Source: Desulfosporosinus fructosivorans (GTDB lineage: Bacteria > Bacillota > Desulfitobacteriia > Desulfitobacteriales > Desulfitobacteriaceae). Taken from it: a DNA stretch of 64,000 nt. The position numbers were made by a program, and so were the translations under genes. Shown here piece by piece: positions 17,845-27,469 of this stretch; the stretch's first letter is position 1; each line of letters starts with the position of its first letter. The stretch is from assembly GCF_004766045.1 (NCBI RefSeq), contig NZ_SPQQ01000003.1:682001-746000 (forward strand), written 5' to 3'. The notes under the pieces were generated by a model, which searched no databases, was not told the origin of the DNA, and saw only the letters and a program-made list of their open reading frames with translations.

Positions 17845-18855
17845 ATGCTTCCAGGGCAAGCTTTAACTACAGCTATGGGTATTTTACCCCATACGAATTT
17901 ACCAGATGCTCAGAAGTTAGCGCTCAGCTTAGATATTCCTTTTTGGCCGCAATTGCCGCATTTTCGATTCAAGGAAGATATGTATGCTCAATTTGCTGAA
18001 CATTTCCCGGGAATTATTGTGGACGAAGAGAAAAAAAGTCTCTTTTTCTCTCACGAACGCTTTGCACAGGAAATCGATGAATATCTTGAGAATAGTGTCA
18101 TTCCAGAACACTTCGCTTTATCTATAGAGTCTTCTGCAGCGTTTAATGGATTTTTGGCTTCAAACCTTTCCTCTTATAAATTAATTCATGGGCAGACTGT
18201 TGGTCCCATCAGTTTTGGACTTAAAATATGTGATGAACAACGTAAACCCATGATTTATAATGATTTTGTTCGGGAAATTCTCTACGACTTTCTCCATCAT
18301 AAGATAACCTGGCAATATAACCAATTAAATCAGGTTCATCCGAACCCCTTTGTTTGGTTGGATGAACCAGGCTTAGAAATGATATTTAACTCGCTTAGTG
18401 CATACACGTATGAAGTGGCTCAAGTTGAATACGGGAATTTCTTGTCTAAACTTCCTGGCCCTAAAGGAGTTCATTTATGTGGCAATCCTGATTGGTCTTT
18501 TCTCTTAAACGCCAACCTTGATATCCTCTCAGTAGATGCATTCAGTTGGGGACATATCTTAGTACGTTATGTTGATGAAGTTAAAGAGTTTTTAAGACGT
18601 GGGGGTATTATATCTTGGGGAATCATTCCTACCCTGACGAGCGAATTATCTTCAGAGACTGCCGATTCACTGACAGATCGTCTGCTTCAATTATGGAAAT
18701 TTCTTAATCAACATGGGCTGAGTGATGATATACTATTTGACCGATCTTGGTTAGCCCCATCCCGTTGCTGCCTTATTAATGGAGATGGAACAGCGAGCAT
18801 AGATCACTCCTTCGCATTACTAAGAGAAATATCGCTAAATCTCAGGACTCGTTAA
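17845..18855 (+). CDS. MetE/UROD-superfamily protein, possible methyltransferase
   Basis: 336 residues, resembling the C-terminal catalytic barrel of cobalamin-independent methionine synthase and uroporphyrinogen-decarboxylase-like methyltransferases. Metal ligands of the MetE type can be picked out: His210 and Cys212 (GVHLCGN) and a Cys at 308/309 (PSRCCL). HGQTVGPISFGL and WLDEPGLEM are also family-like. Strong site AGGAGGAAGGAG before the ATG. It is a single-gene unit with its own terminator at 18996. The methyl donor and acceptor cannot be told; much shorter than full MetE (about 750 residues). Confidence 0.75.
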   Translation: MLPGQALTTAMGILPHTNLPDAQKLALSLDIPFWPQLPHFRFKEDMYAQFAEHFPGIIVDEEKKSLFFSHERFAQEIDEYLENSVIPEHFALSIESSAAFNGFLASNLSSYKLIHGQTVGPISFGLKICDEQRKPMIYNDFVREILYDFLHHKITWQYNQLNQVHPNPFVWLDEPGLEMIFNSLSAYTYEVAQVEYGNFLSKLPGPKGVHLCGNPDWSFLLNANLDILSVDAFSWGHILVRYVDEVKEFLRRGGIISWGIIPTLTSELSSETADSLTDRLLQLWKFLNQHGLSDDILFDRSWLAPSRCCLINGDGTASIDHSFALLREISLNLRTR

Positions 18856-19119
18856 TTAGCAACCGATTCTCTTTTGAAGTGGCTGTGTTTAGAAGATGAA
18901 GTTTTTGACGATTATGATGAAGTATTAGAACAAGGGTATGAACATCAAAAAAATGGAGAGAAAATATAAGCTTGAAGAGGAGACAAGAACTGAAAACGAG
19001 ACTGGAAGCAATGCTTCCAGTCTCGTTTACTCGAATCCAGTAAAATTTCGTTCTTGAGATTGGAGGAATTCGGCGTATTTTATCGAATGGTGAAGGAACA
19101 AGGATAAAATACAAAGTCA
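18856..19119. other. Intergenic region with a short orphan reading frame
   Basis: Between the MetE-like gene and degV. A 31-codon frame from TTG at about 18873 to the stop at 18967-18969 (acidic, ending EHQKNGEKI) has no ribosome site and looks like a remnant. A terminator follows at 18996-19026. Confidence 0.3.
18996..19026 (+). terminator. Terminator upstream of degV
   Basis: Perfect 14-bp stem (18996-19009 with 19013-19026, ACGAGACTGGAAGC and complement) with a 3-base loop, followed by TTACTC. Ends the transcript of the MetE-like gene. Confidence 0.8.
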
Positions 19120-19137
19120 GTGATGGAGGAATTTCGT

Positions 19138-19980
19138 ATGAAAAGAATTGCACTTGTAACCGACGGGACTGCTGACCTAACAGATGATATTGTGAAGGAC
19201 TGTGATATACATGTAGTCCCTTTGAAGGTGAGGTTCGGGAATCAGGAGTATTCTGGTCAGGAACTTTCAAGCGAAGAATTCTATCGACGTTTAGCGGAGG
19301 AGGATGAACTTCCCAAGACGTCACAACCCTCTCCTGAGGAGTTCGGATGTTTATACGCTAAATTAATGGAGGAATATCATGAGGTAATATCCGTACATAT
19401 TTCATCCGCCCTAAGTGGCACGTTTAATGCAGCCCATTTAGCTAAAGAAAAATTCAAAGAGAAAATCCACATTGTAGATTCAAAAACATTGAGTCTAGGA
19501 ATGGGTTTAATGTTAATAGAGGCTGCAAAGAATATTAAAGAAGGACGGGATGTAGCGTGGATTCTTGATAACCTTGTTAAAGCGAGGAAGAACATCGAGA
19601 CTCTTTTCACTTTAAACACGATGGAATACCTGCAAAAAGGGGGGAGAATCGGCAGGGTTCAGGGCTTTATGGGGTCGCTTTTGAATATCAAACCGATTAT
19701 CAGGGTTGGAGACGATGGAGTCTATCAAACCTATGGGAAAATTCATAGTCAGAAGAAGGCCTTAGATAGCGTGGTCCAAGCTTTTCGGGAGTTGGCCGAG
19801 GGTAGGAAACCTATTGGGTTGGTGATAGTTCACGGTGCTGCACACCAGGCGGGCTTATATCTAAAAGAGACTATGGAAAATGCTTTTCAACTACAAACTA
19901 TTGCCTTTACACAGGTGGGGCCGGTCATTGGAGTTCATACTGGACCGGGAACTGTGGGGGCAGCCGTTCAGTATGAGTGA
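19138..19980 (+). CDS. DegV-family fatty-acid-binding protein
   Basis: 280 residues from ATG 19138, seven bases after GGAGGA; a GTG at 19120 precedes the ribosome site and is unlikely. DegV/FakB-type proteins bind a fatty acid and in many Firmicutes present it to the FakA kinase. Seen: N-terminal VTDGTADLTDD, PKTSQPSPEEF near 60, HISSALSGTFNAA near 85, and the C-terminal GPVIGVHTGPGT. No fakA gene is nearby. Downstream sequence holds a short GTCGAAGTCGAAGTTGGAGT repeat tract. Confidence 0.93.
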   Translation: MKRIALVTDGTADLTDDIVKDCDIHVVPLKVRFGNQEYSGQELSSEEFYRRLAEEDELPKTSQPSPEEFGCLYAKLMEEYHEVISVHISSALSGTFNAAHLAKEKFKEKIHIVDSKTLSLGMGLMLIEAAKNIKEGRDVAWILDNLVKARKNIETLFTLNTMEYLQKGGRIGRVQGFMGSLLNIKPIIRVGDDGVYQTYGKIHSQKKALDSVVQAFRELAEGRKPIGLVIVHGAAHQAGLYLKETMENAFQLQTIAFTQVGPVIGVHTGPGTVGAAVQYE

Positions 19981-20179
19981 AGCAGAGTTCGGGGACTGGC
20001 TTCCACTTGTCGAAGTCGAAGTTGGAGTTGGAGTCACATGAGTGATTAAAATAATCGAAGCACCTAAGAAGATTAATCTCAAGTGTGCTTATCAGTAATA
20101 TTTAACAATATAATGATACAGTGGAAGGCTAATATTACTATCAACGGCGAAAGCTAATAACTTGAGAAGAGGAATGCAG

Positions 20180-20344
20180 ATGGGCTATCTGACAATTATT
20201 ATTGCTCTAGGAATCGTAGCGGTTTTTGGGTATTGGTCAGGAGGTCGTCGCACCAAGTCGCAGATGAGCAAAAAAACTAAAGTATCCGAAATTAATCCTA
20301 TAAATAAGCCTAGGGGACAGGCCAAACTACGTCGGATTAAATAA
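20180..20344 (+). CDS. Small membrane-anchored hypothetical protein
   Basis: 54 residues from ATG 20180, six bases after AAGAGGA (ATG 20174 and TTG 20162 are too close to the site). One N-terminal hydrophobic helix (GYLTIIIALGIVAVFGYW) and a strongly basic tail ending KLRRIK. No family recognised. It precedes the YnfA-like gene by 60 bases in the same direction. Confidence 0.6.
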   Translation: MGYLTIIIALGIVAVFGYWSGGRRTKSQMSKKTKVSEINPINKPRGQAKLRRIK

Positions 20345-20404
20345 TACTGTACTATACTTAGAAATCGGTCTAATTGAGGGTGAAAGCGAAGGTTGTGAAT
20401 ATAA

Positions 20405-20731
20405 GTGGTTAATGCAATATTTTTGTTTATTCTTGCTGGTTTAGCTGAAATAGGAGGGGGGTATCTGATATGGCTTTGGCTTAGAGAAGCAAAGCCATTA
20501 TGGTATGGAATTATTGGAGGACTAATACTAGTTTTATACGGTATAATACCCACCCTGCAGAAATTTCCGAATTTCGGCAGGGTGTATTCTGCTTATGGAG
20601 GGGTTTTTATAATTCTGGCACTTTTATGGGGATGGGGGATTGATAATAAGGCTCCAGATACTTACGATTGGATAGGGGCATCTGTTTGCCTGGTCGGTGT
20701 ATCAATTATGTTATGGGCCCCACGTCACTGA
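20405..20731 (+). CDS. YnfA/UPF0060 family small membrane protein
   Basis: 108 residues, four hydrophobic helices, related to the small-multidrug-resistance fold. Signatures [15 protein letters not shown] and [12 protein letters not shown] match UPF0060, including the ends ([18 protein letters not shown]). Starts at GTG; the ribosome site (GAAGGT) is rather distant. The last seven bases overlap the 3' end of the convergent acyl-CoA dehydrogenase gene, the two sharing the sequence TCACTGA. Confidence 0.93.
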   Translation: MVNAIFLFILAGLAEIGGGYLIWLWLREAKPLWYGIIGGLILVLYGIIPTLQKFPNFGRVYSAYGGVFIILALLWGWGIDNKAPDTYDWIGASVCLVGVSIMLWAPRH

Positions 20732-22425
20732 TAAACACCAAGTAAAGGCTTTACCTCAGTCTCCCAAAGCGTTTGAACAGTTGCAGGATTAAGAGTTGGT
20801 GTTTTCATCATTGCTTTCAAGAGTTCATCTTGCTGCACTGCGTTATTATAATTAGAGATCTGAGTCAAAGCAAATTGAGCAAAGTCTCGAACCAAAAAGT
20901 TGAAAATTTCATCGAGTAAAGCGAGAGAGATGGTATTAAGTTTGGAATCTTCCAAGATCAACTGCGCATAAACGATCAGGGTGAACATCTCACCCAAAGC
21001 GAGCATATAGTCAATATTTTTTAGCTGTTCAGGAGTTGGACTGGCCTGTTCTAAGAATGTACGGAAGAGTTCGATTTGTTCTAAGAAAATTGATACATTG
21101 GGAACCTGAATTCCTTCGTAGGCCAAGTGGTAGTTAGGGAACCGGACAGACGCAAGTTTGCCCGCCTTCTGACGGAAAAGGTAGGAATCGTCTGCTGGAT
21201 CATCGCGTTTAGGGATAACGGGGTATTCCATCGGGTTGAAGAAATAATTGTTCATAAATTTGATGACAAGGGCAATATTTACATGCGTAGTGCCCTCTAA
21301 ACGTGGGATCATGCCAATGTCCCGGATAGCGGTCTCGAAATAAGTGTCCTGTTCAAATCCTTTAGCAGCTATAGCATCGAGGAGCATTTCAATAATTTTC
21401 ATTCCTTGAGTTGTTACTTTCATCTTTTGAATAGGATTAAAGAGTAAATATCGTCTATCCTCGTCAGAAGCAGAACGGAAATAGTCTAAACTTCTTAGAG
21501 CATACAGTTTCATGGCAGTCAGGCGAGCATAAGACTCCGTAAAGATTTTTTGAATATGTGGGAAATCAGTAACCTTTTTACCATACAGTAATCTATTGGA
21601 GGCGTGATTCAAGGCCTCATAATACGCATGGGTACAAATTCCAATTGACGCAAAACCTAGTTGGAATTTGCCAACGTTAACGGTAGAAAGGGCTGAATCC
21701 CATGCTAGTGGCCCGCTAGAAAGAATCTCATCCGAAGTGATAGGATACTCAATTAGCTCATAATCGCCGACATAGGCCGCACGGACTCCTGAGGTTGAGA
21801 TTTTTTTAATTAATTTGTAGTTGCGATGTTGGCTATCAACCACAAAAAAGACGTAATCTTGGGTATCCTTATACTTAGCAAAGGTTGAGATAAATGCCGC
21901 TATATTAGCATTGCCGATATAGTATTTGCCACCGTTTGCTAGGTAGACGCCGTCGTCGTTTGTTGGGGCTAAAGTCATTTCATTACTATAAAGGTCAGCA
22001 CCATGAGTCTTTTCGGATAAGCCAAAAGCAAATATACCCCCGTCAATCAGTTTCTGTGCCGTTAAGTGTTTAGCCTTTTCGTTGTCCCCCATCCAAATAG
22101 GCCCCAGACCGAGAATAGTAACTTGGTAGGTGTACTGATAAGACAACGAATAAAAGGCACTGATCTCGTTGAATTCACAGACTCGGCTTAGATCAAAACG
22201 AGAGTCTGGGGCGCCATAGCCAGTAGGGGTTAAAAGCGTCGAAAAGATATGTTCTTTTTTAATAAATTTAATAAAATCATCATACCAGCGACTAGCTTGG
22301 TCATCCTCTTTAATGCTTGCTAGACCTTTGTCCTCAAAAAAGCGGATGGTCTTTTCCATGATTTCCTTAGATTGCAAATCCATTTGAGGACTTATATAAT
22401 TTTGCGGATTGAGTAATAGGGACAT
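20725..22425 (-). CDS. Acyl-CoA dehydrogenase family protein
   Basis: 566 residues from ATG 22425; a GTG at 22434 overlaps the ribosome site AAAGGTG. Flavoprotein of the large acyl-CoA dehydrogenase group: [17 protein letters not shown] in the middle beta domain, a helical C-terminal domain with the candidate catalytic Glu in RLEGTTHVN (where typical enzymes have YEGTSE). An extra C-terminal region of about 150 residues follows. It stands alone, far from the beta-oxidation genes at 44-55 kb. A 14-bp palindrome 38 bases before the start suggests control by a FadR-like TetR repressor. Confidence 0.88.
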   Translation of the reverse strand: MSLLLNPQNYISPQMDLQSKEIMEKTIRFFEDKGLASIKEDDQASRWYDDFIKFIKKEHIFSTLLTPTGYGAPDSRFDLSRVCEFNEISAFYSLSYQYTYQVTILGLGPIWMGDNEKAKHLTAQKLIDGGIFAFGLSEKTHGADLYSNEMTLAPTNDDGVYLANGGKYYIGNANIAAFISTFAKYKDTQDYVFFVVDSQHRNYKLIKKISTSGVRAAYVGDYELIEYPITSDEILSSGPLAWDSALSTVNVGKFQLGFASIGICTHAYYEALNHASNRLLYGKKVTDFPHIQKIFTESYARLTAMKLYALRSLDYFRSASDEDRRYLLFNPIQKMKVTTQGMKIIEMLLDAIAAKGFEQDTYFETAIRDIGMIPRLEGTTHVNIALVIKFMNNYFFNPMEYPVIPKRDDPADDSYLFRQKAGKLASVRFPNYHLAYEGIQVPNVSIFLEQIELFRTFLEQASPTPEQLKNIDYMLALGEMFTLIVYAQLILEDSKLNTISLALLDEIFNFLVRDFAQFALTQISNYNNAVQQDELLKAMMKTPTLNPATVQTLWETEVKPLLGVYQ

Positions 22426-22462
22426 ATAGCTCACACCTTTCTTTTCTAGTTACCACGGATAG

Positions 22463-22476
22463 TGAATGACCATTCA
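22463..22476 (-). promoter_or_regulatory. Candidate FadR/TetR-type operator
   Basis: TGAATGACCATTCA is a perfect palindrome with a two-base centre, resembling the TGAATGA...TCATTCA sites of Bacillus FadR, a TetR-family repressor of fatty-acid degradation genes. It lies just upstream of the acyl-CoA dehydrogenase gene, in a position to block its promoter. Which TetR protein binds is unknown. Confidence 0.5.
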
Positions 22477-22727
22477 TCAATTGTCTCAATTATCTCATAA
22501 ATCATAAAAAAGTAAAGAGAAAGAGAAGAAGGCTGCCCTTACTATTAAAGTGTACCCCTGTCAAGGACAACTTGAAAAAGGACCTATGCAATATGAATTC
22601 TATCATAATTGGCTTGCTGATTTATGGAAGAGCCTAGGCTTTGCAAGGGTTTACGGGTAGTTTCTTAATAAATATGTGCATGAAAAAACAGCCTTTTGCG
22701 TCAAAAACCGTGCCCATGGAGTTAAAA

Positions 22728-22958
22728 TCAAATGGTGCAGCGCTGCACCATTTGGCCTCTCTTCCCCGCTCGGGAGTAACTCACTGATTCAGTCAGCCAT
22801 TTGAGCCACTCCCCATGGGGTACCAGCTCTTTGGCTTCCGTCAAACGCTGTCCGATCTCAACGGCGTTGCTAAGCAGCATTTTGCAGCTTTGTTCTTTGA
22901 TAAAGTTAATCTCGGACGCGATTTGCTCAGGCGTCCTGTTGGAAATTTTCATCCTCAT
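22728..22958 (-). pseudogene. Remnant of a DUF3102 protein gene
   Basis: About 76 codons beginning MKISNRTPEQIASEI and continuing through EIGQRLTEAKELVPHGEWLKWL, the N-terminal signature of DUF3102 proteins common on phages, plasmids and integrative elements of Firmicutes. After SVSYS the homology stops and the frame runs into a 26-bp palindrome, whereas intact proteins are several hundred residues long. It is therefore a truncated leftover of mobile DNA. Confidence 0.65.
22729..22754. repeat. 26-bp perfect palindrome
   Basis: CAAATGGTGCAGC (22729-22741) is followed at once by its exact complement (22742-22754). It caps the broken end of the DUF3102 remnant. With no loop and no T-tract it is not a typical terminator; it may be a rearrangement junction or a protein-binding site. 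Confidence 0.7.
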
Positions 22959-23460
22959 ACTGGCTGCCCATCCATATACGGAATGTCTTTTCAGATACGC
23001 TATAGGATATGCCGAACCCCAGACAAGCGTGAGGGCTATAGCGCCATCCACCCTTGTCTAATTGCCCAAAGTCTGAGTTGGATATTAAGTCGGAAAATGT
23101 AAGATTCCGGTTGCCGTAATTAAGTCTTCATTTACTAAAATATCCGTTTCGTGTCCAGTAACTCTATGACATTGTAAGCGTGACTCGTTAGGTTTAATCG
23201 ATTCGTAATGATTATCTTTTGAAGAATTAGATAGAGAAGTAGCACCCGTATGCTTTTTCGTAGTGATGGTCGGATAGCGTAGAGCAAGTAAGAGGAAGTT
23301 GGTATATAATAAATACATTATAATCATGACGTGTTTTTTGGCATTTTCTAGGAAGACCCTGCTCGCCATCCTGGCTACAAGGATACTTGACCATACTTTG
23401 TCAGCACTCTCGAACGACCTGTTCGAGTCCTGATTAAGCCAATAATAGGAGGAATGATTT
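22959..23460. other. Remnant-rich intergenic region without a supported gene
   Basis: Together with 22480-22727 this forms a roughly 1-kb zone between the acyl-CoA dehydrogenase and CDGSH genes. Short frames occur on both strands, but none has a ribosome site or a family I recognise. A minus-strand frame (23085-23555) overlaps the start of the CDGSH gene and is judged non-coding. Confidence 0.4.
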
Positions 23461-24180
23461 GTGTCTGAAGATAAGTGTACCGCAAAAATAAAAATTGTTA
23501 AGGATGGACCGTATCTAGTAGTGGGTAATATCCCTATGACCAAGCAAACAATCATCGAAGATGAACATGGACAGGCTGTGAAATGGAAAGCAGATGATTG
23601 TTTTCCCCTAAAGGAGCAGTATGCGCTTTGCAGCTGTGGCGAATCCTCTAACAGTCCGTACTGCGACGGAACTCATCAAAAAATCGGATATGATGGCACT
23701 GAAACAGCTAGCAAAGGAAACTATCTGGAAAATCCCGAAACGATCGAGGGTCCAGATCTAATTCTAACGGATGCACAACAACTGTGTGCCCTAGCTCGCT
23801 TTTGTCATCGAAAAGAAGGAGGGGTTTGGGATCTTACAGAAGAGTCTTATAACCCGGAATATCGTGCAAGCGCTATCCAAGGAGCTTGGGATTGTCCCGC
23901 GGGGAGACTGATTGCTTGGAATAAAAAGACAGGGAAGGCCATAGAACCACCCTATGTCCCATCGATAGGAATCATTGAAGATCCTGCCAAAAAGGTTAGC
24001 GGTCCAATTTGGGTAAGAGGAGGAATCCCCATCGAGTCGTGCGACGGTACACCGTACGCTGTAAGGAATCAGCTAACCCTTTGCAGGTGTGGAAAATCAC
24101 GTAACAAACCCTTCTGCGACGCGTCGCATGTATCAAAAGGATATATAGCAAAAACTACGGATCCAAGCAATACTTTGTGA
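23461..24180 (+). CDS. Double CDGSH iron-sulfur protein
   Basis: 239 residues from GTG 23461 behind AGGAGGAA. Two CDGSH motifs, each able to hold a 2Fe-2S cluster with three Cys and one His: Cys57, Cys59, Cys68, His72 (PYCDGTH) and Cys208, Cys210, Cys219, His223 (PFCDASH). Between them is a domain of the DUF1271 type with further cysteines (ALARFCHRKEGG, AWDCPAGRL). Bacterial proteins of this layout are redox or cluster-transfer proteins of unknown partner. Soluble, no signal peptide. It is followed by msrAB, which hints at a redox-stress setting. Confidence 0.9.
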   Translation: MSEDKCTAKIKIVKDGPYLVVGNIPMTKQTIIEDEHGQAVKWKADDCFPLKEQYALCSCGESSNSPYCDGTHQKIGYDGTETASKGNYLENPETIEGPDLILTDAQQLCALARFCHRKEGGVWDLTEESYNPEYRASAIQGAWDCPAGRLIAWNKKTGKAIEPPYVPSIGIIEDPAKKVSGPIWVRGGIPIESCDGTPYAVRNQLTLCRCGKSRNKPFCDASHVSKGYIAKTTDPSNTL

Positions 24181-24285
24181 AACTCGTTTTACCTATAGTT
24201 AAACATCGAGACTAGGATCAAAATGACAGTCGTATGGAATATTAAATGTAACCCATAATAATAGAAAGGGAATGGATGAGAAACT

Positions 24286-25254
24286 ATGGCTATGAATACT
24301 AACGAATTCCAACTTGCTACCTTTGCCGGAGGGTGCTTCTGGTGCATGGTGAAACCGTTTGAGGAAACGCCAGGAATTATCAACGTGGTGTCTGGTTATA
24401 CTGGTGGGACCATGGTTAATCCAACCTATGAGGACGTCTGCTCTAAGAAGACAGGGCATTATGAGGCCGTACAGATTACGTTTGATCCAGTAATATTTCC
24501 ATATGAGAAACTGCTGGATATCTACTGGCAGCAGATTGATCCAACAAACTCTGAGGGGCAGTTTTTTGATCGGGGGCAACCTTATCAAACGGCAATCTTT
24601 TATCATAACGAGGATCAACATCGTGAGGCTTTAGAGTCCAAGCAGATCCTTGAGGAAAGTGGAAGGTTTGCAGACCCTATTGTCACGAAAATCCTTCCAG
24701 CTGCAACGTTCTATCCTGCTGAAGACTATCATCAGGACTATCATCAGAAAAATCCATTAAGATACGGTGCGTACCGTCAAGGATCAGGTAGGGATGCTTT
24801 CCTAAAAGAACACTGGAGTAAAGGTAAAGAAAAAGATCTTTTGAAATCAAAACTGACGAAGATTCAATATGAAGTGACACAGAATAAAGGTACCGAGCCC
24901 GCCTTTAAGAATGAATACTGGGATAATAATAAAATTGGCATTTATGTCGATGTGATATCTGGTGAACCTCTATACAGTTCCCAAGATAAATTTGATTCTG
25001 GGTGCGGGTGGCCCAGCTTTTCTAAACCTCTTCAGCCAGAGGTGGTTATGGAACAGAAGGATTTGAGCCATTTTATGCAAAGGACAGAAGTTACAAGCAC
25101 TAAGACAGGAGCTCACCTTGGACATGTTTTCAACGATGGCCCCAAACCCTCAGGGTTGCGTTATTGCATCAATTCTGCCGCACTGCGTTTTATTCCCCTT
25201 GAGGACCTCGAAAAAGAAGGCTATGGAGACTACGTTAAGCTATTTGATAAATAG
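24286..25254 (+). CDS. msrAB: Bifunctional methionine sulfoxide reductase MsrA-MsrB
   Basis: 322 residues, cytosolic. The MsrA domain (about 8-165) reduces S-sulfoxides with the motif GGCFWC, catalytic Cys17; the MsrB domain (about 185-315) reduces R-sulfoxides with Cys294 in RYCINSAAL and DSGCGWPSF. The zinc-binding CxxC pairs of many MsrB proteins are absent. Order A-B as in other Firmicute fusions. A bidirectional terminator follows directly. Confidence 0.95.
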   Translation: MAMNTNEFQLATFAGGCFWCMVKPFEETPGIINVVSGYTGGTMVNPTYEDVCSKKTGHYEAVQITFDPVIFPYEKLLDIYWQQIDPTNSEGQFFDRGQPYQTAIFYHNEDQHREALESKQILEESGRFADPIVTKILPAATFYPAEDYHQDYHQKNPLRYGAYRQGSGRDAFLKEHWSKGKEKDLLKSKLTKIQYEVTQNKGTEPAFKNEYWDNNKIGIYVDVISGEPLYSSQDKFDSGCGWPSFSKPLQPEVVMEQKDLSHFMQRTEVTSTKTGAHLGHVFNDGPKPSGLRYCINSAALRFIPLEDLEKEGYGDYVKLFDK

Positions 25255-25256
25255 GG

Positions 25257-25292
25257 ACAAAAAAATCTCCCAGGATATGGGAGATTTTTTGT
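25257..25292. terminator. Bidirectional terminator between msrAB and a zinc-ribbon gene
   Basis: Stem ACAAAAAAATCTCCC with GGGAGATTTTTTGT around a 7-base loop; T runs on both strands serve the two convergent genes. Confidence 0.9.
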
Positions 25293-25298
25293 GGCTGT

Positions 25299-25598
25299 CT
25301 ACCAATTGTTACGTGGAGGGGGTTGGAAGCATTCTCGACAATACACTGGCTTTTCACCAGATGGGCGGAAAGGTACTGTCGTCTCTTTTCCACAAGTAGC
25401 GCAGGTGGCAGGAAACATTTCCCGTTCTTGTCGGTTGTATCCGCCGCCACCCGATTGAGCCTTTTTAGCAGCTCGGCATTCTTGACACCGACCCGGCTCG
25501 TTAGTAAACCCTTTTGAAGCGAAGAACTCTTGCTCTGAAGCTGAAAAAACAAATTCCCTACCACAATCTCTACAAGTTAGAACTTTATCTTCAAACAA
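25299..25598 (-). CDS. Zinc-ribbon domain protein
   Basis: 99 residues. Start set at TTG 25598 because GGAGG lies eight bases before it; the GTG at 25607 overlaps that site. Two pairs of zinc ligands can be seen in each half: CRDCG with CQECRAAKK, and CATCGK with CRECF. The middle is a Gly/Gln-rich linker. Proteins of this type are widespread in Firmicutes and have no assigned function; nucleic-acid binding is a guess. Confidence 0.85.
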   Translation of the reverse strand: MFEDKVLTCRDCGREFVFSASEQEFFASKGFTNEPGRCQECRAAKKAQSGGGGYNRQEREMFPATCATCGKETTVPFRPSGEKPVYCRECFQPPPRNNW

Positions 25599-25783
25599 TA
25601 TTAACACCTCCGTTATGTATTATTTGTCATAGCAGAAGAAGTATTCAACAAAGATTAACGCAAAATTTACCACTGATTTAAATTGTTAATAGCTTTCTTG
25701 AGTTTCAAGGACAGAGCCGCAAGTAACCTGACTGAATTATGAGCGTCAGCAAGTCCTTCGGGGGTATGCGCCGTTTAGCCGGA

Positions 25784-26608
25784 TTAACTAAATATACCAA
25801 AATATCCAATAACTAAAATGCCTAAAACGATTCGGTACCAACCAAAAGGTTTAAAGTCGTTGTTTTTGATGTATCCCATTAGAAATCTGATAGCTATAAT
25901 AGAAACAGCGAAAGCCATAATCATACCCGTAAATAGAATGGCTATTTCCATACCAGTGAAATTAAATCCAAATTTTACTAGTTTCAGTGCACTGGCTCCA
26001 AACATTATTGGAATAGACAAAAAGAATGAATATTCAGCAGCGACGTATCGAGAGGTGCCAAGTAAAATAGCACCAAGAATTGTTGCCCCTGAACGAGATG
26101 TTCCTGGAATTAAAGACAACACTTGAAACATTCCAATTAAGAAGGCAGTATTGTAGGTCAAATCATTAAAAGTCTTAATACTCCCCTTACGAGTTTCGTT
26201 GCGATTTTCAATAATAATAAACAGAATCCCATAAGCGATTAACATAACCGCAACAGTCTGATAGTTGTATAAGTGATCGTTTAACCAATCATCAAATAGA
26301 AAGCCTAATACTCCTGCGGGAATAACACCAATAATTACTTTATACCAGATCGACATGGTATCTTGCTTTTCTTGCTTTGATTTATTAGAGGAAAAAGGAT
26401 TCAACTTATGGAAATAGAGAAGGACGACAGCTAATATAGCCCCTAACTGAATGACCACAAAAAACATTTCTTTAAATGCTTCAGTAGAATTTAATCGTAT
26501 GAACTCCTCAACCAAAATCATATGACCGGTACTACTTATTGGGAGCCATTCTGTTATTCCTTCAACGACTCCTAGTAAGGCTGCCTTTAATAGCTCAATA
26601 ATTAACAT
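25784..26608 (-). CDS. uppP: Undecaprenyl-diphosphatase (BacA/UppP)
   Basis: 274 residues with about eight membrane helices. Recycles the cell-wall lipid carrier by removing a phosphate from undecaprenyl diphosphate and gives bacitracin tolerance. Catalytic motifs are present: [14 protein letters not shown] near residue 17 and [10 protein letters not shown] near 160. Stands alone on the minus strand. Confidence 0.97.
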   Translation of the reverse strand: MLIIELLKAALLGVVEGITEWLPISSTGHMILVEEFIRLNSTEAFKEMFFVVIQLGAILAVVLLYFHKLNPFSSNKSKQEKQDTMSIWYKVIIGVIPAGVLGFLFDDWLNDHLYNYQTVAVMLIAYGILFIIIENRNETRKGSIKTFNDLTYNTAFLIGMFQVLSLIPGTSRSGATILGAILLGTSRYVAAEYSFFLSIPIMFGASALKLVKFGFNFTGMEIAILFTGMIMAFAVSIIAIRFLMGYIKNNDFKPFGWYRIVLGILVIGYFGIFS

Positions 26609-26675
26609 GGAAATTTAACCTCCAAAATCTTAAGTGTATTGAAATGATTTATGAAAAATTGCTAAATAGATTGAG

Positions 26676-26715
26676 AATGCCTATCAAAAATTTGATGTAT
26701 TTTTTGATAGGCATT
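26676..26715 (-). terminator. Terminator after the B-box membrane protein gene
   Basis: Stem AATGCCTATCAAAAA with TTTTTTGATAGGCATT and a 9-base loop, 18 bases beyond the stop of the gene at 26734. Confidence 0.8.
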
Positions 26716-26733
26716 GAGATAGGGATTCCTCAG

Positions 26734-27411
26734 TTATTGATCTTCACCGAGTTCTGATATTACTTTTGTCGGTTGCTTCGCTTTTGCGATCAGGTAAATA
26801 CCGGCTAGAATCAAACACAGTGGGATCAAGCTACCTCGAATCAAATTATAATAATTCCAACTCCCGAATAGGCGATTTAAAAATGAATATTGATCCAGCT
26901 TATGGATGAGGCTGAAAATACCAATAACAACAATTGTGGACCCGATTAAACGGCGATTTTTCAACAGTGGGGTATAATCAAATATTTGGCGGTCAAAGAT
27001 ATCCCTGTCGATAATGACTTGGCCCTTTTCTAGTTGCCTTCTTAAATGGTAACTCTCGAAAAAACTAAAAAACCAAGCGGGTATCAACACTAAAGGAATC
27101 AGAAAATCTAAGCCGATAAAACTGATTAGGGACGCTCCACCAATGGTGATAATCATTAACTGTACACCGCGTCGGAACAGACCCATGTGCATGTGCGCAG
27201 CACCAGGGATCAGGCTGAAACAAAAAAACAAGAATTTTTCTGAGAACGATCTCTTAACAGATATAGGCTGGACTGATAAGAGGTTTTCTTGAACACAGTT
27301 ACGGCAGACTGTTTTGTCGTCAACTTTGATCGTACAATCCGGACAAATCGGTTGTTTGCATTTCTCGCAAATAGACTGGGCTTCTTGAGTGGAATGATAT
27401 TTACAATTCAT
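26734..27411 (-). CDS. Membrane protein with N-terminal B-box-type zinc finger
   Basis: 225 residues. The first 42 carry a Cys/His pattern (Cys3, His6, Cys15, Cys18, Cys23, Cys26, Cys36, Cys39) like B-box zinc fingers, followed by four to five hydrophobic segments from about residue 60. It lies 59 bases after the anti-sigma gene on the same strand, so it is probably the third gene of the ECF sigma operon and may belong to the stress response it controls. Function unknown. Confidence 0.75.
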   Translation of the reverse strand: MNCKYHSTQEAQSICEKCKQPICPDCTIKVDDKTVCRNCVQENLLSVQPISVKRSFSEKFLFFCFSLIPGAAHMHMGLFRRGVQLMIITIGGASLISFIGLDFLIPLVLIPAWFFSFFESYHLRRQLEKGQVIIDRDIFDRQIFDYTPLLKNRRLIGSTIVVIGIFSLIHKLDQYSFLNRLFGSWNYYNLIRGSLIPLCLILAGIYLIAKAKQPTKVISELGEDQ

Positions 27412-27469
27412 AAAGATGTCTCCTCTTCAAATTAAGATATCTCTCGTTAGCTTGCTCATTCTTAATATT

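Noticed and set aside
23085..23555. Minus-strand 156-codon frame
   Set aside because: It overlaps the CDGSH gene start, has no ribosome site and no recognisable domain.
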